Assembly: GCF_013410105.1 (NCBI RefSeq)
Contig: NZ_JACCCJ010000001.1
Span: 744,001-808,000, forward strand
DNA length: 64,000 bases
Direction of reading: 5' to 3'
DNA from: Sphingopyxis sp. JAI108
GTDB taxonomy: Bacteria; Pseudomonadota; Alphaproteobacteria; Sphingomonadales; Sphingomonadaceae
Shown: positions 16,208 to 24,963 of the stretch, in pieces
Position numbering within the stretch: the stretch's first letter is position 1
Layout: every line of letters begins with the position of its first letter
Position numbers and translations under genes: made by a program
The notes under the pieces: model-generated
Databases searched by the model: none
What the model was told of the DNA's origin: nothing
The model's input: the letters and a program-made list of their open reading frames with translations, nothing else

Positions 16208-16498
16208 ATGGCGACCTTGGTGTTGACGGTGGTAGGCGGGATCGTCGGAGGCCCGGTCGGCGCTGCGATCGGCGCGGCGGTCGGGCAGCAAGTCGATGCG
16301 GAGATTTTCAAACCCAAGGGACGCGAGGGGCCGCGGCTCGCCGATCTGAAGGTTCAGGCATCGACCTATGGCCAGCAGATCCCGCAATTGTTCGGGACGA
16401 TGCGCGTCGCGGGCAGCGTCATCTGGGCGACCGACCTGATCGAGCGGCGGGCCAAGCGGGGGGGGCGGCAAGGGCCGGCCGTCAACGACCGAATATAG
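16208..16498 (+). CDS. GTA-like host-specificity/tail tip protein (gp15), N-terminal piece before frameshift
   Basis: 96 residues starting MATLVLTVVGGIVGGPVGAA, with AIGAAVGQQVDAEIF and a GQQIPQLFGTMRVAGSVIWATDL block that is the standard N terminus of Rhodobacter GTA gp15-like tail tip proteins. The frame ends at a TAG shortly after an 8-G run (16458-16465). Removing one G joins it to the following 626-residue frame, giving one continuous protein of 725 residues. It is therefore part of a broken or programmed-shift gene, not a separate protein. Confidence 0.85.
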   Translation: MATLVLTVVGGIVGGPVGAAIGAAVGQQVDAEIFKPKGREGPRLADLKVQASTYGQQIPQLFGTMRVAGSVIWATDLIERRAKRGGRQGPAVNDRI

Positions 16499-16505
16499 CT
16501 ATGCC

Positions 16506-18386
16506 GTGTCGCTGGCGATCGCGCTTTCGTCGCGCCCCGTCCGTGCGATCGGGCGCATCTGGGCCGACGGCAACCTGCTGCGCGGGACGAGCGGCACCTT
16601 CCAGGAGCGCTGCACTTTCCGCTGGTATGACGGGAGCGAGGATCAGGCGGCCGATCCGCTGATCGCATCCGCGCTGGGCATCGGGTCGGCGAGTGCCTTT
16701 CGGGGCCTGTCCTATGTGGTTTTTGAAGAACTCGAACTGGGCGCGTTCGGCAATCGGATTCCCTCACTTACCTTCGAGGTCGAAGCCGATGCGGGGAGCA
16801 TCGATGCCGGACTGATCGGCGACAAGCTGCTCGCCGACGCGGGGCGCTGTCAGGGCGCATGGCCCTATTCGGGCTATGCGGCATCGGGCGACCGTGCGCG
16901 CGATGCGCTGGCGCCGCTGTTCGATGCCGACGGCGTGCTGTTGGCGAGCGGACCTGGCGGTTGGCGCTTGGCGCCGGCGTCGAGCGCGGGCGATCCGCTG
17001 GCGCTGAGCGATTTTTGCGAGCTGCGGCGGGGCGATGCTCCGAGCGATCGGGCCGAACGGCGGCGAGCGCCTTTGTCGTCGCTGCCGGGAACGATCCGCC
17101 TGCGCCACTATGAGCCGGGGCGCGATTTTCAGCTCGGCCAGCAGGCAAGCCAGGTTGCAGGCGGTGGTGTGCGCGAAGAGCGGATCGACCTGCCGGCGGT
17201 CTTGCCGGCAACGTCGGCGCGGGCGCTGGCGCAGCGTCTTGCCTCTCGCGCCGCGGACGAGCGCGAGACGTCGATCTGGCACGCCGACCTGGCCGCGCTG
17301 GCGCTGACCGTCGGGCAGGTCGTGACCGATGCCGATGGGAGACGCTGGCGCCTGGCGGGACGGACCGTTCGCGGCAGCGAAATCTTGCTTGAACTGCGAC
17401 GCTACCAGCCGCTGCCCGCGACCGAACTGCCCGCGGCGCCCGGGGTTCCGGTCGGCGCTCCCGACTGGCCCGACGCGGTCGGCATGGTCTGCCTGTTCGA
17501 TTTGCCCAATCTGGGGAGTCCGGCAGCCTCCGCACCGCGAATATTGATCGCCGGAGCGGGCAGCAACGACGGCTGGCGCGGCGCCGATTGCTGGTTCGTC
17601 TCGCCAGCCGGTGCCGAGCCGGTCCCGGTGGGAACCGTGCGTCCGGCGGTGGCGCTCGGCCTGCTCGCCGAGCCGCTGGCAGCGGGAAGCGACTGTCTGT
17701 TCGACCTTTCTGACACGATCGTAGTCGAACTGGCCAATCCTTCGATGACGCTCGAATCGATCGACGATGCCGCGCTGCTCGGCGGCGCGAACCGCGCGAT
17801 GGTGGGCAGGGAATTGCTGCAATTCGGCGAAGCCGAGATTGTGGGGCCGCGGAAATGGCGTCTGTCGCGCCTGCTTCGCGGGCGGGTCGGGACCGCGAGC
17901 GAGATGATTCATCCGGCGGGCGAGCCGTTCGTGCTGCTCGACGATCCAGCGTTGCTGACGCTGCCCGACGACCTGGCCGTGATGGCGGGCGCAGGCGGAT
18001 CGACGCTGCAATGGGCGCCACGAAACGGCACCGCGCTGACCGAGATCGGCATCGCGGCCGCCGAACAATCGTTGCGACCACTTTCGCCCGTGCACGGACA
18101 GATCCGCCCGGACGGTGCGGGCGGCGTGACGATCGGATGGACAAGACGAAGCCGCCTCGACGCCGGCTGGCGCGACCATGTCGACCAGCCGCTTGGCGAA
18201 ACCCGCGAAATGTGGCGCGTTTCGCTGGTACCGCCGGTTCCGGGCGTCGGGCCATGGGAGCCGGAGTTACCGACCCTGAATATCGGCGCCAGCGAGATCG
18301 CCGGGCTGGAGCCGGGGCATAAGATAGAAATCCGCCAAACGGGTGATTTTTCGCAGTCGCCGCCGCTTTCCCTGGCTTTGACATAA
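16506..18386 (+). CDS. GTA-like host-specificity/tail tip protein (gp15), main piece after frameshift
   Basis: 626 residues (GTG start as an isolated ORF) that continue gp15: SLAIALSSRPVRAIGRIWADGNLLRG, the tail-hub-like RPLAGRT and RRYQP segments, and a C-terminal beta-rich Rcc01698-like region (WRLSRLLRGRVGTASEM). In-frame sequence upstream of 16506 (GKGRPSTTEYSYAV) is still homologous, showing the true protein starts at 16208 and is split by one extra G. The reconstructed 725 residues are far shorter than the ~1300 of Rhodobacter gp15 and lack its N-terminal TIM barrel. It would form the tail spike or megatron. Confidence 0.88.
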   Translation: MSLAIALSSRPVRAIGRIWADGNLLRGTSGTFQERCTFRWYDGSEDQAADPLIASALGIGSASAFRGLSYVVFEELELGAFGNRIPSLTFEVEADAGSIDAGLIGDKLLADAGRCQGAWPYSGYAASGDRARDALAPLFDADGVLLASGPGGWRLAPASSAGDPLALSDFCELRRGDAPSDRAERRRAPLSSLPGTIRLRHYEPGRDFQLGQQASQVAGGGVREERIDLPAVLPATSARALAQRLASRAADERETSIWHADLAALALTVGQVVTDADGRRWRLAGRTVRGSEILLELRRYQPLPATELPAAPGVPVGAPDWPDAVGMVCLFDLPNLGSPAASAPRILIAGAGSNDGWRGADCWFVSPAGAEPVPVGTVRPAVALGLLAEPLAAGSDCLFDLSDTIVVELANPSMTLESIDDAALLGGANRAMVGRELLQFGEAEIVGPRKWRLSRLLRGRVGTASEMIHPAGEPFVLLDDPALLTLPDDLAVMAGAGGSTLQWAPRNGTALTEIGIAAAEQSLRPLSPVHGQIRPDGAGGVTIGWTRRSRLDAGWRDHVDQPLGETREMWRVSLVPPVPGVGPWEPELPTLNIGASEIAGLEPGHKIEIRQTGDFSQSPPLSLALT

Positions 18387-18395
18387 GGATGGATC

Positions 18396-18848
18396 ATGAC
18401 CGACACGCCAACCACGTCGCGCTTTGCATTACCGCTACTTGCCGTCGCGCAGGCCCAGAAGGAGGTGACGCACAATGAAGCGCTGACCCTGCTCGACGCG
18501 CTCGTCCACGCTGCGATCGAGGCGGGACCGCTGGCGGAGCCGCCTTCCAGCTCCGCGCCGGGCCAATGCTGGATCGTCGGCTCCGCGCCGACCGGCGCCT
18601 GGGCCGGACATGGCGATGCAATTGCAGTACAAACGTCGGGCGGCTGGCGATTTGCGGTACCCCGCGAAGGGACCCATGTCATGCGCCTGGCCGATGGAGC
18701 GCGGCTTCGCTTCGAGGGTGGGACGTGGGTCGAGCCGTCGACGATCGCCCCGCCTGCAGGAGGGGCTGTGATCGATTCCGAAGCGCGCGGCGCGATTGCG
18801 GCGCTGATCGCGCAACTCGCCGCGCAGGGTATTCTGATTTCAGGCTGA
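18396..18848 (+). CDS. DUF2793 phage/GTA-associated protein
   Basis: A 150-residue DUF2793 protein with the family signature LPLLAVAQAQKEVTHNEALTLLDALV at the N terminus and a WRFAVPREG and LRFEGGTW core. It is regularly the last gene of sphingomonad and Rhodobacterales GTA clusters, and probably decorates the tail fibre or spike. It follows gp15 by 9 bases. The C-terminal ~30 residues form a helix. Confidence 0.9.
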   Translation: MTDTPTTSRFALPLLAVAQAQKEVTHNEALTLLDALVHAAIEAGPLAEPPSSSAPGQCWIVGSAPTGAWAGHGDAIAVQTSGGWRFAVPREGTHVMRLADGARLRFEGGTWVEPSTIAPPAGGAVIDSEARGAIAALIAQLAAQGILISG

Positions 18849-18866
18849 ATTTCTGTGCGTTGACAA

Positions 18867-18883
18867 AAAAAGTGCGACTTTTT
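18867..18883 (+). terminator. Perfect dyad AAAAAGT-GCG-ACTTTTT after the GTA-like operon
   Basis: A 7-bp perfect inverted repeat with 3-base loop, 18 bases after the DUF2793 stop, ending in a T run on either strand. It is a weak, A/T-rich stem that could end the GTA transcript or act as a protein binding site in the ompA promoter region. TTGACA (18860-18865) and TTGACG (18893-18898) nearby are candidate -35 boxes for ompA, without a convincing -10. Confidence 0.4.
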
Positions 18884-18978
18884 GGCAACAGATTGACGAT
18901 TTGTTCACTTGCACGGAACCAAAGCGGCGAGTAGGACGTCTGCCGAGACGTATATCTCAAATTGAAAGGGGAATTACT

Positions 18979-20094
18979 ATGAGGAAGCTTGCCGTCGCTG
19001 TGGCGTTGGCCTCCACCACCCTGGCGTCGCCGGTTCTGGCGCGCGACAACTCTTGGTACGTTGGTGTTGGTGCCGGCGCAATGCTCGTCGAGGACCTGGA
19101 CCTCGATATCGGCACCTTCAACAACGCCGGTACGCTCGATCATCGTGCTGGCTACGATGTCGAAGGCACCGTCGGTTACGATTTCGGCGGTTTCCGCGCG
19201 GAAGTCGAAGTCGGTTTCCGTGAAGCCGACATCAAGTCCGGCCGCTTCACGACCCCGGGCATTCCCAGCCTGCCGGGTGGTGCGGGTAGCTTCACCGGTT
19301 CGACCGCCCTGAATGGCGATTCGAACGCGCTGAGCTTCATGGTCAACGGCCTGCTCGACTTCGGCGACGACGACGGCCTTCAGGGCTTTGTCGGCGGTGG
19401 TGCCGGTGTCGCACGCGTTTCGGTCGAACCCGTTTTCGCGGGTCCGTTCCTCGACGATTCGGACACGGGCTTTGCGTGGCAGGCGATTGCGGGCGTTCGC
19501 GCTCCGCTCAGCGACAACATCGACGTTGGCCTGAAGTATCGTTTCTTCAACGCCGACAATCTCGATCTGGTCGACCAGGCCGGTCGCGACGTTTCGACGC
19601 GCTTCCGTTCGCACTCGATCCTCGGGACGCTGACGTTCAACTTCGGTGGCGCTCCGGAACCGGTCGAACCGGCTCCCCCGCCGCCGCCCCCGCCGCCTCC
19701 GCCGCCCCCGCCGCCTCCGCCGCCGCCGCCGGTCGTGGAATGCGCACCTGGGCCGTACATCGTGTATTTCGACTGGGATCAGTCGAACATCACGCCGGAA
19801 GCGGCTTCGACGCTCGACAACGCGATCAGCGCCTACAACCGTGGTTGCACGGGCACGCAGGTCATGCTCGCAGGTCACGCAGACCGTTCGGGCTCGGCGA
19901 CGTACAACGTTGGCCTGTCGAATCGCCGCAACGACGCGGTTCGCAGCTACCTGACCGCTCGTGGCATCTCGGATGGCTCGATCAGCGCGCAGGGCTTCGG
20001 CGAAACCCGCCCGGCCGTTGCGACCGCCGACGGCGTCCGCAACGACCAGAACCGTCGCGTGGAAATCACTTACGGTCCGAACTCGGGCATGTAA
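18979..20094 (+). CDS. OmpA-family outer membrane protein with polyproline linker
   Basis: A 371-residue protein: signal peptide (MRKLAVAVALASTTLASPVLA), an 8-stranded porin-like barrel (about 25-230), a linker of 19 consecutive Pro codons (19675-19731), and a C-terminal OmpA domain that binds peptidoglycan (YFDWDQSNITPEA, LAGHADRSGSATYNVGLSNRR, RRVEI). It anchors the outer membrane to the wall. AAAGGGGAA precedes the ATG at 18979. Codon use is less G/C-extreme at third positions than neighbours, as expected for a highly expressed gene. A strong terminator follows. Confidence 0.95.
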   Translation: MRKLAVAVALASTTLASPVLARDNSWYVGVGAGAMLVEDLDLDIGTFNNAGTLDHRAGYDVEGTVGYDFGGFRAEVEVGFREADIKSGRFTTPGIPSLPGGAGSFTGSTALNGDSNALSFMVNGLLDFGDDDGLQGFVGGGAGVARVSVEPVFAGPFLDDSDTGFAWQAIAGVRAPLSDNIDVGLKYRFFNADNLDLVDQAGRDVSTRFRSHSILGTLTFNFGGAPEPVEPAPPPPPPPPPPPPPPPPPPPVVECAPGPYIVYFDWDQSNITPEAASTLDNAISAYNRGCTGTQVMLAGHADRSGSATYNVGLSNRRNDAVRSYLTARGISDGSISAQGFGETRPAVATADGVRNDQNRRVEITYGPNSGM

Positions 20095-20134
20095 GACCGG
20101 TTTCCATCCCCGACGGGGACTGGAAGACAAAGAG

Positions 20135-20165
20135 GGGCGGTACCGAAAGGTGCCGCCCTTTCTTT
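20135..20165 (+). terminator. Rho-independent terminator of ompA
   Basis: GGGCGGTACC (20135-20144), loop GAAA, GGTGCCGCCC (20149-20158) with one G-U pair, then TTTCTTT. The stem of 10 bp plus T tract is a clear intrinsic terminator 40 bases after the ompA stop. Confidence 0.9.
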
Positions 20166-20255
20166 GTGCGCGATTTGTGCGGACGCAGTCGTCCGGTGCC
20201 TTTTCCCCGAATCTTCTTGTCTGATCTTCATTATGATATACCATTACGCTATGGG

Positions 20256-20272
20256 CGCGAGATGATCTCGCG
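20256..20272 (+). promoter_or_regulatory. Dyad CGCGAGA-TGA-TCTCGCG upstream of exbD-like gene
   Basis: A perfect 7-bp inverted repeat with 3-base spacer lies 65 bases before the exbD-like start. It could be a regulator binding site. No promoter hexamers could be assigned with confidence in this 240-base gap, and the rest of it shows nothing else. Confidence 0.3.
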
Positions 20273-20336
20273 TTCCTGATACGGGGGCGGGGCGTCCGTT
20301 GATTGCGGCGCTCATTCCCCAAGCGGGAGAGAGACA

Positions 20337-20774
20337 ATGCGCAAACGTCGTAGCATGTTTCATCGCAGCATTTTTCGCGCCGATCCCAATGGCGATCCCG
20401 ACATCAACACCACGCCGCTGATCGACGTGATGTTGGTGATGCTGGTGATGTTCATCATCACCATTCCGCCGCCGACGCACAGCGTCGATGTGACGCTTCC
20501 GATCGGCGAGGTCCGCGGAAAGATACTCGACCAAAATCGCGTGACGATCGATACGAGCGACGTGATCCGCTGGAACGACGAAGCAATCGACCTCGCCGAG
20601 TTGGGTGTCCTCGTTAAGCAGGCGTCAGAGCGCGTCGAGCCGGCGGCGATCCTGCTCGAGCCCGATGCGCGGGCGCGTTATCTTCGTGTCGACGAGGCGA
20701 TCGGCGCGATCCGGCGCAATGGCGGCTCCAAGCTCGCCTTTCCGGGCATCCAGAATTACGCCGGACTGATATGA
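20337..20774 (+). CDS. ExbD/TolR-family biopolymer transport protein
   Basis: A 145-residue ExbD/TolR protein. One membrane segment (about residues 28-46) contains the essential proton-carrying Asp in INTTPLIDVMLVMLVMFI. The periplasmic part (SVDVTLPIGEVRG onwards) has the family's alternating strand-helix pattern. ExbD works with ExbB and TonB to energise outer-membrane transport. No exbB or tonB is next to it, so it is an orphan copy that must pair with proteins encoded elsewhere. GGGAGAGAG precedes the ATG. Confidence 0.9.
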   Translation: MRKRRSMFHRSIFRADPNGDPDINTTPLIDVMLVMLVMFIITIPPPTHSVDVTLPIGEVRGKILDQNRVTIDTSDVIRWNDEAIDLAELGVLVKQASERVEPAAILLEPDARARYLRVDEAIGAIRRNGGSKLAFPGIQNYAGLI

Positions 20775-20796
20775 GGTCCGGCGGCCCCGTCGCCGC

Positions 20797-21336
20797 TCAG
20801 GCGGGTGCCGTTCCTGGGCGGAGATGGCGCATCATATAGGCGACATAATCGGCCTTGCCGAGCGGGACGCCCATATGGCGCAACACGGCATAGGCGGCGA
20901 CGCGGTGGAAGTAGAATTGCGGCTGTGCCCAGTCGCGGACATAGTCTGCGGCGCTGAGGTCGAAGATCATGCCGTTCGGTAAGTCAAAGCTGACCGCCCG
21001 CTCCATGTCGTCGCCGAGCGCGGCGCAATCGACGTCTTCAAGGACGGCCAGCGTGGCGGCGATCTGCTCCTGCATTCCGGCGAAGTCGGTCGCATCCTCG
21101 GGAAGCTCCGGGATCGCGATGCCCCCGAGCCGGCTTAGGGGCTGCAATGCCTGGAGGCATGTGAAGCGGACCTGCGAGGCGAGCGGGAACATGTCGGGGG
21201 CTAGCCGCGCGACCGCGAACTGGAGCTCGCCGATGCCATTATCCGCGCCCCATGCGCTTGCTTTCGCCAACTCGCCCGACAGAGCCTTCAGGGCATTTTG
21301 GTAGGCCGGTACGGTCAAGTCGTAGAGCATCGTCAT
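20797..21336 (-). CDS. DUF1993 family protein
   Basis: A 179-residue helical protein of the DUF1993 family, recognised by LYDLTVPAYQNALKALSGELAKA at the start, the FPLASQVRFTCLQA segment and a final HRVAAYAVLRHMGVPLGKADYVAYM. These are DinB-like four-helix proteins of unknown function. It ends 23 bases from the exbD stop (convergent) and lies 15 bases downstream of the ABC transporter gene on the same strand, so it may be its operon partner. Confidence 0.85.
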   Translation of the reverse strand: MTMLYDLTVPAYQNALKALSGELAKASAWGADNGIGELQFAVARLAPDMFPLASQVRFTCLQALQPLSRLGGIAIPELPEDATDFAGMQEQIAATLAVLEDVDCAALGDDMERAVSFDLPNGMIFDLSAADYVRDWAQPQFYFHRVAAYAVLRHMGVPLGKADYVAYMMRHLRPGTAPA

Positions 21337-21351
21337 TTTCCTTCAGCTTTG

Positions 21352-23151
21352 TCAGGCCGCGGCGAGATTGTCCTGGAACTGGAGTCGCGCGAGGCGGGCA
21401 TAGAGGCCGTCGGCGACGACGAGCTCGTCGTGGCGACCCTCTTCGACGATGCGTCCGTCGTCCATCACGATGATGCGATCGGCGGCGCGCACGGTCGCAA
21501 GGCGGTGTGCGATCACGATCGTCGTTCGGTCTGTCATCAACGTTTCGAGGGCATCCTGCACGAGCTTTTCGGATTCAGCGTCGAGCGCGGAGGTTGCTTC
21601 GTCGAGCAGTAGCAGCGGTGCGCAGCGCAGGAGTGCGCGCGCGATCGCGACGCGCTGGCGCTGGCCGCCCGAGAGGCGCGCGCCGCCTTCGCCCATGAAG
21701 GTGTCGAGGCCCTGCGGCAATTTACGGAGAAATTCTTCGGCATTGGCGGCGCGCGCAGCGTCCCAAAGCTGCTCGTCGCTCGCCTCCCAATTGCCGTAGC
21801 GCAGATTGTCGCGCGCCGAGGCCGCAAAAATCACCGTTTCCTGTGGCACCATCGCGATACGCGCGCGGATGTCGGCGGGATCGGCTTCGGTGAGCGGCAC
21901 GCCGTCGAGCAGGATCTGCCCCGCCTGCGGATCGTAGAAGCGCTCGGCGAGCTGGAATAGCGTCGACTTGCCGGCGCCCGAGGGGCCGACGATGGCGACC
22001 GTCTCGCGCGGGCGGATCGCGAGGCTGAAATCATGGAGGGCCGGGGCGTCGGGACGCGTCGGGTAGTGAAATTCGACCTTTGCGAATTCGAGCGTGCCGC
22101 TCGGCGGCGAGGGGAAAGGCTGCGGGTGCGTGGGCGGAGCGATCGTCGCTTCGGCGTTCAGCAACTCGCTGAGCCGCTCGGCGGCGCCCGCGGCGCGGAG
22201 CAGATCGCCATAGACTTCGGTGAGCGCTCCGAACGCTCCCGCGACAAGCCCGCCGGTAAGGACGAAGGCGGCGATCGTGCCGCCGGTGATCGTGCCCTGC
22301 GCGACGCCTTCGGCGCCGTACCAGAGCAGGGTGGTGATCGCGCCGAACAGGAGGCCGATCACCGTGGCGGTGATGATCGCGCGCAGACGAATGCGTCGCT
22401 TCGCGGTCGCGAAATTGGCCTCGACAGCCGCGGCGAAGCGGTCGGCTTCGCGCGCTTCCTGGCCGAACGCCTGGACTATTTTCATCGCGCTCATCTGCTC
22501 GGCCGTGGTCGCGCCGATATCGGCGACGCGGTCCTGGCTGGTCCTCGAGACATTCTGAAGCCGCCGGCCGAGCAGCACGATCGGGAGGATGATGACCGGG
22601 ATGCCGAGGAGGATGCCGGCAGTGAGCTTTGGCGACAGGCTGAAGAGATAGATGATGCCGCCGATTCCCATCACCATGTTGCGCAGCGCGACGGAAACGG
22701 TGGTGCCGACCACCTGTTCGATAATCGCGGTATCCGATGTCATGCGCGAAGCGATTTCTGAAGGGCGGTTTTCCTCGAAGAAGCCGGGTGCGAGGCGGAG
22801 CAGGTTGCGTTGCACCGCCTGACGGATGTCAGCGACGGTGCGCTCGCCGAGCCAGCTGACGAAATAGAATCGCAGTGCGGTGGCCAAAGCGAGCGCGACG
22901 ACGATCGCGTAAAAGAGCCTGAAATGCGGCGCGACATCGCCGCCGCCGGCGATGAAGCCGCTGTCGATCATTGCCTTGAATTGATACGGAATCGCCAGCG
23001 TGGCGAGTGCAGCGATCCCGAGCGCGATCGCGGCGACGATCAATTGCAGCGGATAGCGGCTGGCGTGATGCCACACCATCCGGAGGCTGCCGAGCTTGCG
23101 GCGAGGTTCGGCGGAAGCTTTCGCGGCGGAAAGATCGGGTTGGCTGGCCAT
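21352..23151 (-). CDS. ABC exporter, fused permease-ATPase
   Basis: A 599-residue half-transporter: six membrane helices (about residues 30-310) then the nucleotide-binding domain, with Walker A VGPSGAGKST, signature LSGGQRQR, Walker B LLLDEATSALD and the IAHRL switch His. The type resembles MsbA/MDL1-like lipid or drug exporters, working as a homodimer; the substrate cannot be read from sequence. The start at 23151 (MASQPDLS) is chosen because AGGGG lies just upstream; the 54 extra codons before it have no family character. Divergent from phaZ. Confidence 0.92.
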   Translation of the reverse strand: MASQPDLSAAKASAEPRRKLGSLRMVWHHASRYPLQLIVAAIALGIAALATLAIPYQFKAMIDSGFIAGGGDVAPHFRLFYAIVVALALATALRFYFVSWLGERTVADIRQAVQRNLLRLAPGFFEENRPSEIASRMTSDTAIIEQVVGTTVSVALRNMVMGIGGIIYLFSLSPKLTAGILLGIPVIILPIVLLGRRLQNVSRTSQDRVADIGATTAEQMSAMKIVQAFGQEAREADRFAAAVEANFATAKRRIRLRAIITATVIGLLFGAITTLLWYGAEGVAQGTITGGTIAAFVLTGGLVAGAFGALTEVYGDLLRAAGAAERLSELLNAEATIAPPTHPQPFPSPPSGTLEFAKVEFHYPTRPDAPALHDFSLAIRPRETVAIVGPSGAGKSTLFQLAERFYDPQAGQILLDGVPLTEADPADIRARIAMVPQETVIFAASARDNLRYGNWEASDEQLWDAARAANAEEFLRKLPQGLDTFMGEGGARLSGGQRQRVAIARALLRCAPLLLLDEATSALDAESEKLVQDALETLMTDRTTIVIAHRLATVRAADRIIVMDDGRIVEEGRHDELVVADGLYARLARLQFQDNLAAA

Positions 23152-23326
23152 TGCACTGCCCCTAGCAGCGGCGCGGACGGTGCTCAACGACGCAGAATGG
23201 CGCTTTTGCTTCAAAGGGTATGAAGAATCGCGAAAATGATGCGTTGCACAACGGCAGTGATTGCCTAGACTGCGAAGCGTCAGGGCGCCGCAAGAGCGCC
23301 CATATGGACGCAAGGAATGTTGATCG

Positions 23327-24547
23327 ATGCTGTACCACGCCTTTGACCTACATAAAAACTGGCTCGCGGGCGCAAGCGCGCTTGCGACCGCTGGCGCGCA
23401 GGTGATGCAGCATCCGGCGAATCCGCTCGGCTATTTCAGCGGTAGCCCGATGTTCGCCTCGGCGCTCGAAGTCTTCGCGCATGCGGCCGCGCCGCGTGGC
23501 AAGCCGGGGTTCGAGCTTTACGACACGATGGTCGATGGCGAGACGGTGCGTGTGACCGAGGCCATCGAGGCGCGCAAGCCTTTCGGGCAGCTCAAGCATT
23601 TCAAGCATAAGGGCGCGCAAGACGCACCCAAGCTGTTGATCGTTGCGCCGATGTCGGGCCACTATGCAACATTGCTCCGCGGGACCGTCGAGCGGATGCT
23701 GCCCGGGCACGACGTGTGGATCACCGACTGGCGCGATGCGCGGAATGTGCCGCTAGAGGCCGGGAAGTTCGATCTCGACGATTATATCGACTATCTGATT
23801 GCCTGGCTCGAGCATATCGGGCCGGGCGCGCATGTGCTGGCCGTGTGCCAGCCCTCGGTGCCGAGTCTCGCCGCCGCGGCGATCATGGCGGCAAACAAGC
23901 ATAAATGCCGACCGAAGACGCTGACGATGATGGGTGGGCCGATCGATACGCGCAAGGCACCGACCGCGGTCAACGAACATGCGACCACCCGGCCCTATGC
24001 GTGGTTCCAGGAAAATGTGATCGCGACGGTGCCGGCCTATTATCCGGGCGCCGGCCGCCGCGTCTATCCGGGCTTCCTGCAACTGGCCGGATTCATGTCG
24101 ATGAACCTCGGCAATCACATGATGAGCCATTGGGAGATGTTCAGGCACCTGGTCGACGGCGACGGGGAGAGCGCGGACAAGACCAAGGAATTTTACGACG
24201 AATATCGCGCAGTGTGCGACATGAGCGCCGAATTTTACCTGCAGACCGTCGACGTCGTGTTCCAGCGTCACCTGCTGCCCAAGGGCGAAATGACGCATCG
24301 CGGCCAGCCGGTCGACGTCGGCGCGATCGAGGATATCGCGATTCTCGCGATCGAGGGCGAGCGCGACGATATTTCAGGAATCGGCCAGACGAAGGCGGCG
24401 CTGACGATCGCCAGAGCCTTGCCTGCGGACAAGAAAAAATATCTGATGGCGAAAGGCGTCGGCCACTACGGCATCTTCAACGGTCGCAAATGGCGCGAGG
24501 AGATCGCGCCAGTGGTCGAGAAGTGGATACGCAGCAACGGCGCCTAG
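23327..24547 (+). CDS. phaZ: Intracellular polyhydroxybutyrate depolymerase
   Basis: A 406-residue PhaZ of the intracellular (PhaZa1-type) family that releases 3-hydroxybutyrate from storage granules. The lipase-box-like site has Cys in place of Ser: AVCQPSVPS with C174. The catalytic His is in KGVGHYGIFNG near the C terminus and the Asp is probably in the GERDDISG loop. Other typical blocks are YDTMVDGETVRVTEAI and the W-rich TDWRDARNVPL. Length and start match the family. Implies PHB storage by the organism. Confidence 0.95.
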   Translation: MLYHAFDLHKNWLAGASALATAGAQVMQHPANPLGYFSGSPMFASALEVFAHAAAPRGKPGFELYDTMVDGETVRVTEAIEARKPFGQLKHFKHKGAQDAPKLLIVAPMSGHYATLLRGTVERMLPGHDVWITDWRDARNVPLEAGKFDLDDYIDYLIAWLEHIGPGAHVLAVCQPSVPSLAAAAIMAANKHKCRPKTLTMMGGPIDTRKAPTAVNEHATTRPYAWFQENVIATVPAYYPGAGRRVYPGFLQLAGFMSMNLGNHMMSHWEMFRHLVDGDGESADKTKEFYDEYRAVCDMSAEFYLQTVDVVFQRHLLPKGEMTHRGQPVDVGAIEDIAILAIEGERDDISGIGQTKAALTIARALPADKKKYLMAKGVGHYGIFNGRKWREEIAPVVEKWIRSNGA

Positions 24548-24939
24548 TGCCACGGCGAGGTCCGAACGCTCCAGTAAACGATATAGAGAAGCCCCGCCCA
24601 CAGCAGCAGTATGAAGGCCATCCCGACCCGGCTCGACGGGCGTTCGCTTGCGGTTTCGGCGGCGGCGTGGAGTTCGGTCCATAGCGGCGCCGGGATCGAC
24701 CGCCGGACTACGAGCAGGCCGAGCGGGACGATGACAAGGTCGTCGATCCAGCCAAGCACCGGAATGAAGTCGGGGATCAGGTCGATCGGCGACAGCGCAT
24801 AGGCGGCGACCGCGACCGCGAGGATGCGCGCGAACCATGGCACGCGCGGATCGCGCGCGGCGAGCCACGCGGCGTGGGCCTCGACCGCAAGGCGGTGGCC
24901 GAAGTCGCCGATGCGTTCGGAAAGGGATTTGCCGGTCAT
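24544..24939 (-). CDS. YkvA-type DUF1232 membrane protein
   Basis: A 131-residue protein with the DUF1232 core: RDPRVPWFARILAVAVAAYALSPIDLIPDFIP followed by GWIDDLVIVPLGLLVV (residues ~29-80), then a second hydrophobic segment (~107-124). Function unknown; these are small membrane proteins found across bacteria. Its 3' end overlaps the phaZ stop by 4 bases (convergent). Confidence 0.9.
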   Translation of the reverse strand: MTGKSLSERIGDFGHRLAVEAHAAWLAARDPRVPWFARILAVAVAAYALSPIDLIPDFIPVLGWIDDLVIVPLGLLVVRRSIPAPLWTELHAAAETASERPSSRVGMAFILLLWAGLLYIVYWSVRTSPWH

Positions 24940-24963
24940 AGTGATCTACACTAGCCTTCCTGC

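Noticed and set aside
2647..18848. Ordinary prophage
   Set aside because: No integrase, repressor, replication, lysis or attachment-site repeats; gene order matches GTAs instead.
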